Source: Cavenderia fasciculata
Lineage: Eukaryota; Evosea; Eumycetozoa; Acytosteliales; Cavenderiaceae
Length of the DNA stretch: 64,000 bases
Direction: 5' to 3'
NCBI RefSeq assembly: GCF_000203815.1
Contig: NW_004457735.1
Location: forward strand, 2,356,001 to 2,420,000
Numbering within the stretch: the first letter of the stretch is position 1; every line of letters starts with the position of its first letter. The notes under the pieces are model-generated. The model saw nothing but the letters and a program-made list of their open reading frames with translations, was not told the DNA's origin and ran no database searches. Position numbers and translations under genes: made by a program. Positions 34,940 to 47,855 of this stretch are shown one piece after another.

Positions 34940-35292
34940 TTTATCTTCTTCTTCTTCTTCTCTATTAGATAGACTATATATATATCGGTATAAGTTGTTT
35001 GTTGTTGTTGTTGTTACTCCGAAAGTGTAATAGTAAATATTTATTATCCTATTTGATGATGATGAATCTTTAAACTGCTTCTATTGTCGATTATGCGCAC
35101 TACTACCTATCCTCTTCAGTGTAACTGTTATTGTTGTTATTGTTGTTGTGAATGAATGCTAGTTTATCCCTTGCACTGATATTACCAATTCTACGATTGA
35201 TTGTTGTTGTTGATGGTTACCCAAAAAATAATTTTAGTGAATAATTTTCAATGATTGGTTACACCAATAATAACTCTCATTATAGTATCACG

Positions 35293-35323
<31 letters not shown>

Positions 35324-35714
35324 TCATATGTACGACGACGATAAATAAGCAGCTGATGATTGATTGATATCATATTTGTCAAATTTATTAATTGAATGAA
35401 TTGAAGATGATCGATAACATTGCATAGATTGAAAAAGTCAGTCTTAAACAACAAGATAGACAACACTCATCATTCACTGTTGACTGTTTTACTGCCTATA
35501 GACAAGTGTCTCATTGAGTATTCATTATTCGCTATTCTGTTTTACTACTAGTGTTTTGTTATTCAAGAAGAGGAGAGTTTTAAACACATGTTAACTTTTT
35601 AAGAGAAGAGGATGAGGAGGACATTGTCATCGCAATCTAGATTCATTTCATTGGTGAAGGTTGTGTTGAATTTATTTATATATGGTGAATGGATGAAGAA
35701 CTAACTGAATTAAT
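34940..35714. other. Intergenic region, no gene supported
   Basis: Upstream region of the DCN1-like gene and 3' flank of the copper chaperone. (AAT)n at 35298-35322 and TTG triplets near 35000 and 35130. Nothing else is seen. Confidence 0.5.
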
Positions 35715-36113
35715 TTAATCATTCTTGATTGAACTCTTCTTTCCAGTCTTTTGAATAGATACAAGTAATTCATCGGCATTGAATTTGGTAGAGTTACAGG
35801 TGACAACCTTGGTAGTAAGATCAGCATTAATATCTGAAACACCCTCTATTGATATGAGATATGATATGTATTTATGTATAAATGATGTTAGTATCGATCT
35901 AATTCAATCGAATCAATCACACCTATCCTATGTTATAACATACCAAGCTTTGACAAGATGGCAGTAACAGCCTTTGAGCAACCTCCGCAGGTCATATCAA
36001 CGTTGAATTTGTACTATTGTATCATATGATAGGAAGAAGGATTAAATTAATATCGTAGTCATTTTAATAATCTTTGTTTGTTTGTTTATTTGTTTGTTTC
36101 TTACAGTAGTCAT
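35715..36113 (-). CDS. ATOX1/Atx1-like copper chaperone
   Basis: Three exons: 36113-36105 (only nine coding bases, M-T-T), 36013-35944 and 35845-35715; 69 residues, the usual ATOX1 length (68-73). The metal site MTCGGC at residues 10-15 gives the M-x-C-x2-C copper ligand pair. The rest is a single HMA fold: YKFNVDMTCGGCSKAVTAIL, SKLEGVSDINADL, KVVTCNSTKFNADELLVSIQ, KTGKK; the Lys in KTGKK corresponds to Lys60 of ATOX1. The acceptor at 35846-35847 is the one that keeps the frame (KLEGVSD). It carries Cu(I) in the cytosol to the copper ATPase of the secretory pathway. Confidence 0.93.
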
Positions 36114-36661
36114 TTTATTTATTTATTTTGTTTGTTGTAGTATTAATATTGAAATGAATCGATTTCCTTTGTTGTTGAAAAGGTGTCCATCAAAAAAAAA
36201 AAGTTTTTTAATTGAATTGCAGTAATTAAATGATTCTCTCTCCTAACAACAGTTGTTCCAACCAACTTTAAAGTTTAACTTCTACTTCTAAATGTAGTAG
36301 TGACAAGAATATTTTATTTTATTTTAATAAAGAGAGATTCTCAAAATTTCAAGTGCCCCCTATTTTTGATTGTATAGAGGCAGCGTTGTTTGAACCTACC
36401 TATCTGCCGTGTGCAGCTTGCACATTTTATTATTTTATTTAATTTTATTATTGTCATGATTAATTAATACTTAAACTCACTCAACAACACTCTCCTATTA
36501 TTATTTTTATTATTATTATTTTTATGTGTATACTAGTTATTAAAGTTATGTATTTGTATTTATTTAGATTCTGGTGACATATATATTTATAATTATGACG
36601 TGATCATCATAGATAGAGTATTATTATATTATATTTTATATTTTAAATTATTATCAAAAAA
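36114..36661. promoter_or_regulatory. Divergent spacer between the copper chaperone and the B-box/GTPase/RING gene
   Basis: AT-rich, with no coding sequence. ATT/TTA runs sit at 36490-36525. An A-run directly precedes the ATG at 36662. Confidence 0.5.
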
Positions 36662-39547
36662 ATGAAGTGCGAAGTGACAACTTCCACACATAATAATCTG
36701 TTGTGTTTGAATACAGATTCACCTCTTTATTGCTGTGGATGCAATATATTTATTTGCAAGAATCATTTTGATTCCGAGTGCCTTAGTATTGGTCACCAAT
36801 GCCTTGACTACAAAGAAATAGGTCCGATACAACAGTTCTTATTACCAGCACACCAACAACTACTCGAAAGTGATGATTCAACTCGTCGTGAGGTGAATGC
36901 ACTTGAGAAACAGAAGTCTGTAAGTGTTTCACCTGGTGGAGGTAAAGAGGTGTCCTGCACTGAGAAGGGACGTACAAGAATGGTCAAGATTGGAGTCATC
37001 GGGCCATCAGGCGCTGGCAAAAGCAATTTCATCCACACAGTATACAAGATCCTACGGGATGATGGATGGACAACCTCCGACAGACCACCCATTGTCAAGA
37101 GATCTCACACATCATCACTATCAACCACAAGCGATATCATATGTTACGAGTTGGAACTAAGTCACATGAATGGAGATGTAAATACCCCTATCTATTTAAA
37201 TATAAACATTACATTGGTCAATGATTAACTTGGTATACTTTTTTTTTTTTATTATAGCATAGATATATTTCTATTTTCGATACAGAAGGAACTGATGGTA
37301 CCGATTCGAATCTACTATTCAGTACAATGACACAAGCCGATCCCAATAACCCAGATTGGGCCAAGTCCATCAAAGATAGGAAGGTTTTTGTCGATCAGTG
37401 GTTCTCAAAACTTATTTACCTCGGCAGTAGCGTTGTTGTGTATGTTTTTGACAACCCGAGAGAGCTAGAGACACTGTTCTCAGCATTGGCAAGCATTGTA
37501 TGCCCACTTGAATCAAGAGCAATCAACAACCCATATAAACCACATCTAGTTATATTATTCAACAACCAATGTAGCCTTGTCAAAGGGGATTACTTTAAAA
37601 GTGTTGATTACCTCGAAAAAGCAAGTGATAACATTAAAAAGGTTGCCTCATTTTTCATGACCTGCCAGTCCTTTTCCTTACCAAATGTTAAAATGGATCC
37701 CAAAAGCTATATCGACACTATGAAGGAGGTAACAAAATGTTTAATCAGCAAACAACTGGTCGACATGGACTTGTATATTGAACACAAGTTAGCCGAGTTC
37801 GTTGGTATGATCAATCAAGACCCACAACGCACCATCCTTGACCACTTTTCTATAATGAAAACAAAACCAACGGCCATCTTTCAATACTTTGAATACTTGG
37901 TTCGTTGTCTTGAAAAGGAACAGTCTCTTAGGTTGAATTTGCACCAGTCAACAGAAAAGCCACAGTGGGTTGAAGTGTACGAACATGCCCTCGACCATAT
38001 CAAAGATTGTTTGGACTTTGAGGACCCAAAAATAAGACAAGATTTGGTTTGGACTGATTTCCTTATTTTCCAAAAGATTACTTGTTGTGCAAAGAATCCA
38101 GACGACGGTTATTCCTGCGAACTGTCTCTCCCCCAACATGGTCGTAGTCACATTAACTTCAAAACAAGTTGGGAAGGAAATTTTGAATTTCCATGTAATT
38201 GGGAGAGGGTTGCTCTTCTCACAAATCATTATGACTCATATCATCTACAACAACAACAACAGCAACAACAACAACAGCAACAACAAATTTTACAACAACA
38301 ACAACATACAGAGGATATAAATTCTTTGCCTGTCTACAATAATTCACCCAACATAAAAACAATTGAAAAAGAACTTCATTACATCATCATAATCGAACTC
38401 CCAGGGGTGGACATTAAAGATATTTTGGTGGTCAAAAGGGGTAGCAAGTTATCTATATCTGGTACCTCGAGAATCGACCTTCTTTTACTTGGGGACATCC
38501 AATTGGATTTATCTTCATACCCCCAAACAATATATAAAAAGGAGATCCAGTTGCCCAGATTTGTGGGCAAGGAATACCAAACCAAACTCCAAGATGGATT
38601 GTTCTACCTCTTATTCCCAAAAGCCCACTCGTCTGTCCCCCTTGAAACCTTTGTTTCAACCTCGAAGAAGGACTTTGTCGACTACCCAATTTGTACTCTG
38701 GTGTGCGCATCTTGCATTTGGAGAAGGCCAATCGACATGAGAGCGTGCGGACATTCTTTTTGCGATGATTGTTTCAAGCGCTCAAAAGACTCGGAATGTT
38801 TAATGTGTAGCTCTTCCAACGATTGGATCTATCATTCAGTGTCTCCGTTTTACTACAGCAAAAGCAAGGGACTAGTCCCAAAGAAGGATTTCAAATTTGT
38901 AGAGTCAATAGAGATGAGTCTAAGAAAGGAATGTAAAAAACCGATCAAAGCCTACCATTTCTTTGACTACTTTGAGCTCGAATTTCGAGAATATCCTCTC
39001 CATACAATCTTATCAATAGCATTGGCTTTTGGTCAAACAGATGGAGTCATTTCCTATGTAAAAAATAAAGTGCCGTGGGATATGGGCCACAAAGATGTGG
39101 TCGATTCACTCATTAAGATCATACCCGACCAACCTTTGTGTAACGCCAAAAAGCCTTTGTTGTTCCTACAAGCTGATGGTCATGGTCACAGGCTCTACTT
39201 GGATGGTTTTAAAAACATTTCTGTTCTTTCAAACAGTCGAGATGTTGTTCGAGAATTATTTACCCAAGATTTGTTTGACAGAATTAAAACCAAGAGCGAG
39301 GTGAAAACCTTGCTCAGTGGTCAGATACAACATCACCATCCAATGTCCCTCATGTTTTACTTTAACATTGAAGAAATATACTTGGATCATATTAATACTA
39401 GCATAGAGAATACTCCTATTAAGGTTTCTTTTGCAAGGTCAATTCAATCGGTCGTCAAAAAATGGTTCAAAAAGAAAAGCAAACAAAATCATCGTAAATT
39501 CAATCACTTAATCAGTGATGATAATATTATTAGCAGTAATAATAATG

Positions 39548-39643
<96 letters not shown>

Positions 39644-39981
39644 GCATTATTAATAATGATGAAAATAATAATAATTTGAAATATCCCATTATTACGATTA
39701 GGAGTAAAATACCATTTTCAGATCTCCCCAAACATATAATTTGCAACATGATCAACTTTTTACCAACATTTGGATTATACAACCACAGGAAAAGGGAATT
39801 TGAGGCCACATCAATTCACGAGCTTGTTCCCTCCTCGAATGGCCAAATCGTCCAAAAATTGCGACTTCACAATATCAGATCGTATGATTACGAATCCTTA
39901 ACAGTGACTCCAATCAGCAAGCACAATAACAAACCAGAATCTTTATTTATTGGAGCAAAGCAGTTCCAAAATATTCATTAA
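36662..39981 (+). CDS. B-box-like / P-loop GTPase / Hsp20-like / RING multidomain protein
   Basis: Two exons, 36662-37177 and 37258-39981; 1079 residues. Residues 1-50 form a B-box-type zinc finger (CCGC at 24-27, CKNH, GHQC). A P-loop GTPase-like domain follows: GPSGAGKS at 114-121, then FDTEG (Asp180-Gly183) as the switch-II DxxG. The place of the NKxD base-reading motif holds VILFNNQC (about 270-277), so guanine specificity is uncertain. After a Gln run, about 540-630 reads like an alpha-crystallin/Hsp20 domain (IELPGVDIKDILVV, KLSISGTSR). A C3HC4-type RING is at about 655-690 (CASC, RACGHSFCDDC, CLMC). The C-terminus holds a basic patch, a poly-Asn run (39535-39653) and an unknown globular end. 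The RING implies ubiquitin-ligase activity and the GTPase domain resembles immunity-related or septin-like P-loop proteins; both are inference. I know no such fusion outside dictyostelids. Confidence 0.85.
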
Positions 39982-40061
39982 AGAAAGTAGTGAGCTAAGC
40001 ATTTTAATCCTAAATATAATTAATAATATATTTCATTTTTATAATTTATTTGAGTACATGC

Positions 40062-40765
40062 TCAACTCACCCTTAAATTAATCCCAATTTCCATTTGGAA
40101 CTCCCATACCTTACGATATTGAAAGCTTTCTTTTAGATAGCTTTCTGAGATTCCACCGTTGGGAGATTTCAATTCCTTTAAAAGTTGTGAGTAGAAATCC
40201 TCTTCCTCCATATCAACCAAAACTACCATTTGCAACTGGTTTAATGGATTGATAAACCATCTTGAAACTTGAAAAGCTTGGAATGCATCCAAAACAAAAT
40301 CCTCAATTACGTTTCCATCAAACAAAAACATGTTGTTTGGTCCTTCTTTTTAGTGTTTGAAGAGAATAAAACTATGATTGATTTGCTGGACCAGCTCTAT
40401 GATTTCGATTCTATCTTTTTTTGGAATAAATGTTCCTTGATAGGGATCCGAAAGTAAATCTATAAACTTGTATACTATATTTATGTCTTGATTGGATTCA
40501 TATTGTTTGGTTGATCTAAGGACACGTAATAGGGAGTCCTTTCTTTCTTTGGGTGCATATGCACTATCGATGAATGATTGTGAGAATCTTGATACTCTTC
40601 CTAAAGAATTTCTAATCTTTTGGATATTTCTAGTTTGGGCTGAAAGTAAAAAATGAGCATATTATAGCTATATTGAGCTCAATATTCTGATGGAATGGTC
40701 AACTTACCTTTTAACCGTTCGAGATCTTTAGATTGGTCTCCTTTTTCAGAGCTTGTCTGTGACAT
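40062..40765 (-). pseudogene. Unknown protein gene with an in-frame TAA
   Basis: Exon 1 (40765-40708, MSQTSSEKGDQSKDLERLK) splices cleanly in phase 1 to an exon beginning at 40639. That exon reads AQTRNIQKIRNSLGRVSRFS and on to SFILFKH, meets TAA at 40350-40352, and continues in the same frame (KEGPNNMFLFDGNVIEDFVL ... EIGINLRVS) to a stop at 40062. Both halves have normal coding character, so a single nonsense change in a gene of about 230 residues is the simplest reading; readthrough is less likely. A donor-like GTGAGT at the 3' end could add one more tiny exon ending in D-stop. I do not recognise the protein. It lies tail to tail with the RING gene. Confidence 0.55.
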
Positions 40766-40958
40766 AGAATATATGTTTAATTAGATTTATAGACTATAGT
40801 CTAGATGATTTCTCTCTTTATCTTATCTTTCGACTTTTCTAAAAAAATAATATATTAAAATGCGCTAGTGAATTTAATAATTATAATAAAAATATAAATA
40901 TTTATAAATTAAAAAACAATTCATCCTTCATTCTGAGAGTGACTACCGTTCCAGTTTA

Positions 40959-43900
40959 TTATTGGTTATTTGATATTTGTTGTTGTTGTCTATTTTTAAC
41001 GATACCTTGTTTTGTATATTCATACATCATAATTGAACCACTGACATGAACATTCAATGAACGAAGTACACCCAGTTGTGGGATTTCAATGCATTTGTCT
41101 AAAAGGTTGATATATTCTGTGGGAATACCTTCCTTTTCCTTGCCAAGCAATAATACACACTTGTTGGGGAACTGGAACTCGGTGATACAGTTGGATGTAG
41201 AGGTTTGTTCAATACCAAGTAATGAGTAACCTTCTGATTTCTTGGACATCAAGTAGTCCGTAAGGTTCTCTTCGCTAACCTCTTCAATTGGCAACCAACG
41301 CTCGGCACTTACTGAAATCTGTTGGAACATTACTTCCTTCATGATTCTTCGGTTGGAAACAACCAATGATTCAATGTTGAAAATTTCACCAGTACGTGCA
41401 ATACCTGCCAAGTTTGGAATCTTATCGACAAAAGTGGCAACGATAATGATACTCTGTCTAGAACGTTGATCCATCAAGTTGTGACGAGTTTCTTCTTCAA
41501 TATCAGCCCATGGTAAAATCTTCTTTTGGTATCCAGTTGGTTGACTCTCTATGAAATCATCGGCATCTACATCCGACTTGTTATCCTCTTCTGTTTCTTC
41601 TGCCTTGTCAACTTCAAGAGCCTCTCTAATTGCATCTGAAATCTCTGGCATCTTTGATTTCTCAAACAAGTATTCACGTAATTGTGCTGTCAATGGTGAT
41701 TTTCTCATTACATCATCAACTAAATATTCAAATATTCCCTAAAAAAGAAATCAAATATTAATACAAGTATTATTGTGATTATTATTTTTTCTATAACATA
41801 CAGGAGCACAAACTTCATTATGATTTAATTTTTCAATTAATGGAATATCATAATACAAATTCTTATAGTCACAGGCAGTTTTAAGGTCTTCAGCTTCATC
41901 AGTAGTAGATGTGGAGATTGAAAGGGCAGATGCAAGTCTTGACAATGACTTTGAGGTTTGTGTATTGTGGGTGATATACCATTCGAAATAATTGAGGTAT
42001 TCCATAAGAGGAGCATCAATTTTTTCGGCCAAATGCTTTGAACCACGTAATCTGAGAACTAAACTGATCGATGCACCTCTGACAGACATGTGATTGGAAC
42101 AACACAATGCCATAATCTTTTTAAATATCTTATTACATTGTTCCTTGTCATCTAGATATAAAATCATTGTACCTGCTGTAATAACTACACTTGTTACAAT
42201 ATCACCTCTTAAATTAATTTCATCCAATAATCTAAAGATAAATAAAATAAAAAAAGAATGTTAAATGATGTAAAGAAAGATTTGATTCAACTTGACATAC
42301 GGTAAAAAGTGAGATTGAATAGTTTGAGGATATCTTGTAATGAAACGGATAATGAAAATATTGATATAACGTCTGGTAGATGGTAAATTAAACAAACACA
42401 TAACATCAACCAATTTTTGAGCAAATTCAGTAACCTCTTGTTCATTTGCTGGTGTTACATAAGGAGATAATAATGCCAATGCTTGCCATAATCTAATCTA
42501 TTAAAATTGGAAAAAAGGAAATAAATTAATATAATTAATAAAATTAATGAATGTTTTAAAATTGTTTGACCTACTCTTCTTCTATGTGGAATAGTATTAA
42601 TTAAATGACGATCTGATCTTTGGAATTCTTTGGAGAAAGCATATTCCAATAACTCAAGAATAAATGAATTGATAAATTCTTTGTATTGGCTTTGATTTGA
42701 AAGAGATGAATCCAATGCCTTTGCTCCCATTGATTTTAAGAATGTACCAACCACAGCTCTTGAGAAAACATCCTTTAATGGAATACTACCAACACCAAAT
42801 TTAGCCTCATCTCTATCATTTTCATATGATGAATCAATTGAAAAATCAAATACAAAACTATTAAATGTTCTGTTGAAAGAAATAGAAAAAAAAATAGTTT
42901 AATATATATACTTTTTGTTTACTTTTTTTTTTTTAATCTACATACACAATTGGATCATAAAATGATTGATCAGATTGTTCCCAATCATCATCCTTTCTAA
43001 TTGGACCATAAAGAATTGATTGTAAGATTTCATCTTTGTAATGTGAGGCAATGGTTGGCATTTCATTCCAAACAAGAGTTGTTTTCATTGTCAAGAGATT
43101 CATCAAACCGACGGCACCATCAGATTTACCCAATAAAATGCTATAATAATGTTTCAATAGGGTGTGATGATTTAATGATTCGTCGTCCCATGAGGATGGC
43201 TCGACGGAAAGAAGATTTGGTGAGAATGCAAATTGAACAAATGCAGTCATTGATGTGACGTTGGTGTCGTTGGCAGCAGCCCAAGCACTCTCCATCAAAT
43301 TAGAAAGAACATCGACACGATAGTCTCCTTTTTTGTTAAACTCTTGTCTGACAAATGGTAACAACATATGTGCACTGTTGAGAATTGGCTTGATGAAATA
43401 GACATTGGCACCACCTACTGCGTCAATAAGTGATTCAATGATTTCATTGGCCTCATCTTGATCCTTTGCAATTGATACAATGCCATCAACTTGTTCCAAC
43501 ATTGATAAAATATTACGAACCAATCTCCACTTGTTCTTCATAAAATATTGTTGAACTGCTCCCCATGATCGGCTAAAAAAGAATAATTAATATTTGTTAT
43601 TTTTCTTTGTCCCTCATCTCTTCTTTACATACGAAGTAATATCATTTGAAGTTTCAATATCATTTGGACGAGTACAAGTTAAACTATAAATTGATTTAAA
43701 GAGTGATTGTAATTGATCCTTTTGAACGACTTGATTTCTAAATTTGAATACTCCATAGAATGATTGTAAAACATTGATACGTTGGATCTGACTCTTGAGT
43801 GTACGTGATGATCTACCAACACTGTCCAAACGTGCAGTTAATACTTGAATATATTGGTCAATCTTTGGTGCAACATCCTTGTCAGTGTTGAATGCATCAA

Positions 43901-46516
43901 CAATAAATGCAACCAATGAAATCAAAGAATCTCCAAGTTCCAATTTAACAATATGATTTTCAATTGTCTCCAAAATATCATTCTTTATCAAATATTCAAT
44001 AAATTGATTCTTGAATGAAATAAATTCATTTGTAATAATTGTCTTTTGTTCTAAATAGAAAATAAAAAATAAAAAATAAATGATTTAGTACCAAATGAAA
44101 TGTTTTAATCTATTCATTGTCTTTTTTGTTTTGTTTTTTTTTTGTTTACTTACCAAATGAAATTGAAAAAGATAATATAGAAGATAAAAGAATAATAGTT
44201 GAAATTGAATTTGGTAAATCCAAAGATGATGATAAAGATTGAATTAATTGTTTAGAGATTGGTTCCAACTTTTTGTGAATTAATTTTTGGAACTCACTGT
44301 CTTGCAAATAGGTGGATTGTCTTGCCATCATGTAAAAGGAAGTTTTGAGTGTGATATAGGCGTCGCCATTATCAGTCAATGCAGCATACGACGATGAATT
44401 GATGAGTTGGTCTGTATGTGTGTCGATATTATTCATCAACCATTGATCACCAAATGAACTCAACCATTGCTTGATCAAGTTTGCGTATTTTGGCAACACA
44501 TGAATTTGAACTGGAAGTTGATATAAAATCTTACTAACATTGATAAAATCCATATCCTTTTTATCTGTCAATTTTGTAATAATTTTAATAATATATTTTA
44601 ACATTCTAAATCTTGTTGTTTGATTTCTATAAAAAATAAACAAAAAATATATATATATATTAATAAATGATTATTCCTCTATTTTCTTCTATCTATTCTC
44701 TTGTATCTATTTCTATTCTCTTACAATCTACGACAATGATCAAATAAATGATTAACTTTATCCATAAAAGAATTATTGATAAATTCAATACCAGGAGTTG
44801 AAGAGATGGAATGAACGAAATCCAAAATACAAAGAGTAAACTCTTTGAAACGTTCCTCTTTGGCCAAAAAGGTGAGAAGAGTGCTGACAAAGTCACTCTT
44901 GGCCTTGGTAGAGGTTAAAGAGTTAAAGTAGGTGGTGAAAAAGTTCATAATAGCTTGATGGATGGCACTCTCGGTGATACCACGATAAAGAATGGGTGTG
45001 ACAATAGCATTGATCAATGTACCAAAGATAAAAGATTGTGGTAAACATGCAATGTATGGTGAGTTCATAATACCAATACATTGAGCCTTGATGACAGCTG
45101 GATTCTCGTGATTGATAGTTCTTTGAAAGAGAATGTCCAACCATTCAAATGCCAATGCCTTTTTGTTACCTTTGTGTGATTCAATGACCAATGCATCGAT
45201 TTCCTTCCAAACGGGAAGAATCAAATGAAGAGTAAATTCACCCAATGTTTCATAGATGAGAAAGTATAAATCCCAATACTTTTGTAACTCTTTACTATCA
45301 CTCTTACTCCAATTGAAATATCTAGTCCATTCTAAATGATCATCTAAACCTTCTCTTTCAATTGATAATTTAATAATACGTTTTAATATATATCCTGAAC
45401 GTTTACGAATTAATCCATCATTATCAATAAATCCATTCTACAAATAAATTTGGTAAGTTAATTAATATCATCTAATCTCAATCGATTTATATATATTTAT
45501 ATATTATGACATACAATTAAATGTTTCCAGAAAATAGTATTTAAACGAAGATCCATTGATGGTTGAAAGAATACTTTAAATAATTTGGACAAGATTTTAA
45601 AGGCATCTGAACGAATGTTAAACTCTGGTTGAGTCATCATTAGATCGAGAATGGTGTCTCTAACCAATTGATGCTGTTGAGATGTAGACGATTGGATAAT
45701 GGCAAGCAAGAGTGAAGTGATGACAGAGTGTCTCAACTCTGAGTTTCCAGACAATAAGATCTTGTTACAAGTATCAAACAATGCTGTATGGAATGGAGTA
45801 CCAGACAATTGTTGTCCCTTTTCTACTGAATCTTCTAATAGTATAGATCCCAACATACATGCAACCATATGATTAATATATTGTTTTGTTGATGAAGTTG
45901 ATGGAGTAGTGGTATTGGTGGTAGTGGTGGTAGCGGTAGAGGTTGATGGGATATTATTGGCAATCTCTAAATTGAATTGTAATGATTCCAATACTACTTG
46001 TTGAAGTTTTTCAATGTTTACATTCTCTTTGGTTTTAATTAAATCTTTGATATGTTGACATAATAATGTTACCAAGATTGACATGTCACTAGATGAAGAT
46101 GAGTCATCTGATGATACTTGTTGTTGTTGTGGTAAATCATCATCACCAGACAAGAAAGATGTTGAAGATAAAGAAGAGATGTATAACAACTTGATGTAGA
46201 TATTTTCAATTGAACGGTTGATAATAGAGACATCAACGATCTTGTTGTCAGATGTAGTAAGCAAATGATAAGCACCATGTACGAGTAGTTGAATGTACAA
46301 TGGATCTGACTTTTGACTACTAGCTACTTGTTCACTGATAGCATGTTCGATATCAGTGAGCAGAGTAATAGGCGAGTCATTATAGAGTGCAAACGTAGAT
46401 TGGATATAAGGTGTTTGGATGATATTGATAGTTGCAGAGTCAACTTTTTTAAGATTGTATTGAGTAGTTAAAGAATCTGCGAATTGCTTTAGCAATCCTA
46501 ATATCTTGTTACTCAT
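40959..46516 (-). CDS. tarbp1: tRNA (guanosine-18-2'-O)-methyltransferase, TARBP1/Trm3 family
   Basis: Nine exons: 46516-45515, 45437-44725, 44626-44154, 44050-43633, 43572-42946, 42869-42575, 42497-42301, 42231-41802 and 41738-40959; phases agree throughout and give 1644 residues (human TARBP1 1621). The long N-terminal part is a helical-repeat scaffold without simple motifs. The last 160 residues are a SpoU/TrmH methyltransferase with its deep trefoil knot: IIIVATFVDKIPNLAGIARTGEIF (motif 1, with Asn and Arg for catalysis), FPNKCVLLLGKEKEGIP (motif 2), and CIEIPQLGVLRSLNVHVSGSIMMYEY (motif 3). It methylates G18 in the D-loop of tRNAs with S-adenosylmethionine. The frame is clean over 4.9 kb of coding sequence. 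Confidence 0.93.
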
Positions 46517-46963
46517 CTTTTAATCTATTCTATATATCTCTATATATCTCTATCTATTTAACTACTCTATAAATAAATAAAACGAATGATTTCTTACTCG
46601 TTCGTCTTTACTTTTTTTTTTTAATAATTTCCTTTTTGTTTTGATTTAAATAATAATATTAATATTATAATCCAATCAAATATTAACTTTAAACTATATG
46701 ATTCATTGTTCTGATATATCGTAGTATGATATCTTCGAATTTGAGTAATACTAAAGAATCATGTGAATTTACCACTTTTGTTTCATCGTGTGTATATCTT
46801 CAAAAAAGAAACTGGCTGGACAATGAAACAAACGACGTCTAGTCTACTCTTTTTACTCATAATAATATGTGTGATGTGATGTGATGATCTAGATCAAAGT
46901 ACGTAGAGTGAGATGCGACTGTTTTCTATAATTTATACTCTAAAACAGGTTGAGACTTTTTAT
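46517..46963. other. Spacer between TARBP1 start and S26 stop
   Basis: AT-rich 5' flank of TARBP1 and 3' flank of the S26 gene. No coding or structured element stands out. CTATATATCTCTATATATCT repeats lie at about 46527-46555. Confidence 0.5.
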
Positions 46964-47434
46964 TTAGTTGTTGGTTGGCTTGATTGGCTTTCCACCGATG
47001 GTCTTCATACCTGGTCTTTGTGGACGAGTACGGATCTTACGATCTTCGACTGAACGAACACGGACGATGTGAGAGTGAATAGCACAGGAGATACAGTATT
47101 GGGACTTGATGTAAGTTCTTGGGAACTTGTATCCCTTGGCAGTGAAGACACCGACATCAGAAATATCCTTGACAGCAGCGTTTTCAACGATTGGACGAAT
47201 GTAGAATCTCTTTACAGCCTTGTCCTATAAGAGTTTAAGTAATAATGTGTATAGGTTGTAGTGGAGGAATATAGTCAGTATATAGTTCTATCTCTGTTTT
47301 GCTGTTTTCTATGCTGTTTCATCATTATTTCAATGTACCTTTGGAACACATCTAGCACAGTTGGTGCAACGGATGAATTGGACATGTCCACGTCCGTGCT
47401 TGGATCTACCGTGATTACGTCTCTTTTGAGTCAT
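46964..47434 (-). CDS. rps26: Small-subunit ribosomal protein eS26
   Basis: Two exons, 47434-47339 and 47224-46964 (intron of 114 bases, phase 0); 118 residues, normal for eS26. The protein starts [20 protein letters not shown] and has the zinc pair CTNCARC in exon 1 and [13 protein letters not shown] in exon 2, with [17 protein letters not shown] between them. eS26 sits at the mRNA exit of the 40S subunit. An intron shortly after the start region is common in ribosomal protein genes. It is divergent from the ZC3HC1 homologue, with 421 bases between starts. Confidence 0.96.
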
Positions 47435-47855
47435 TTTTCTGTTGTTGAGTACCAAGTAATAATTGATGATTGTAGAGATTGAAGTTTGATAGATTGGATT
47501 GATTAGATTTGTATAGTATAAAGAAGAAGAGTTAGTTAGTATACTGTCACGTACTGTGTCTGCTTGTTGTGTCTTTCTCTTTCCTATATGCACATACAAA
47601 TTCTCGTTGGTCACAAAAAGGAAGAAGCAGATTCAGGTGTATGCTTCATAAAGACAGACACAGAGGCAGAGACAGCTCACAGACTGCGCCTTGCTCAGAC
47701 GGCATCATAGTGAAAAATTAAAAAAATTAATCGTTATTTGAGAAATGGATTTGAAATTTTTGCCCTTCACATCTTGTGCTAAAAAACATCAAAGTGTGTG
47801 ATCATCGCTGCTTCTAATATATTAAAAGAGAGATAGGACAGAGAGGAGAGAGTAG
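47435..47855. promoter_or_regulatory. Shared promoter region of rps26 and the ZC3HC1-like gene
   Basis: Bidirectional spacer of 421 bases. It contains a purine-rich run ACAGACACAGAGGCAGAGAC around 47655-47674 and a GC-richer patch at 47684-47708. No frame is credible. Confidence 0.5.

Noticed and set aside
39504-39809. Leu-rich frame opposite the poly-Asn tract of the RING gene
   Set aside because: Mirror of AAT repeats on the other strand; many such poly-Leu, poly-Ile and poly-Val frames occur opposite Asn/Gln runs.
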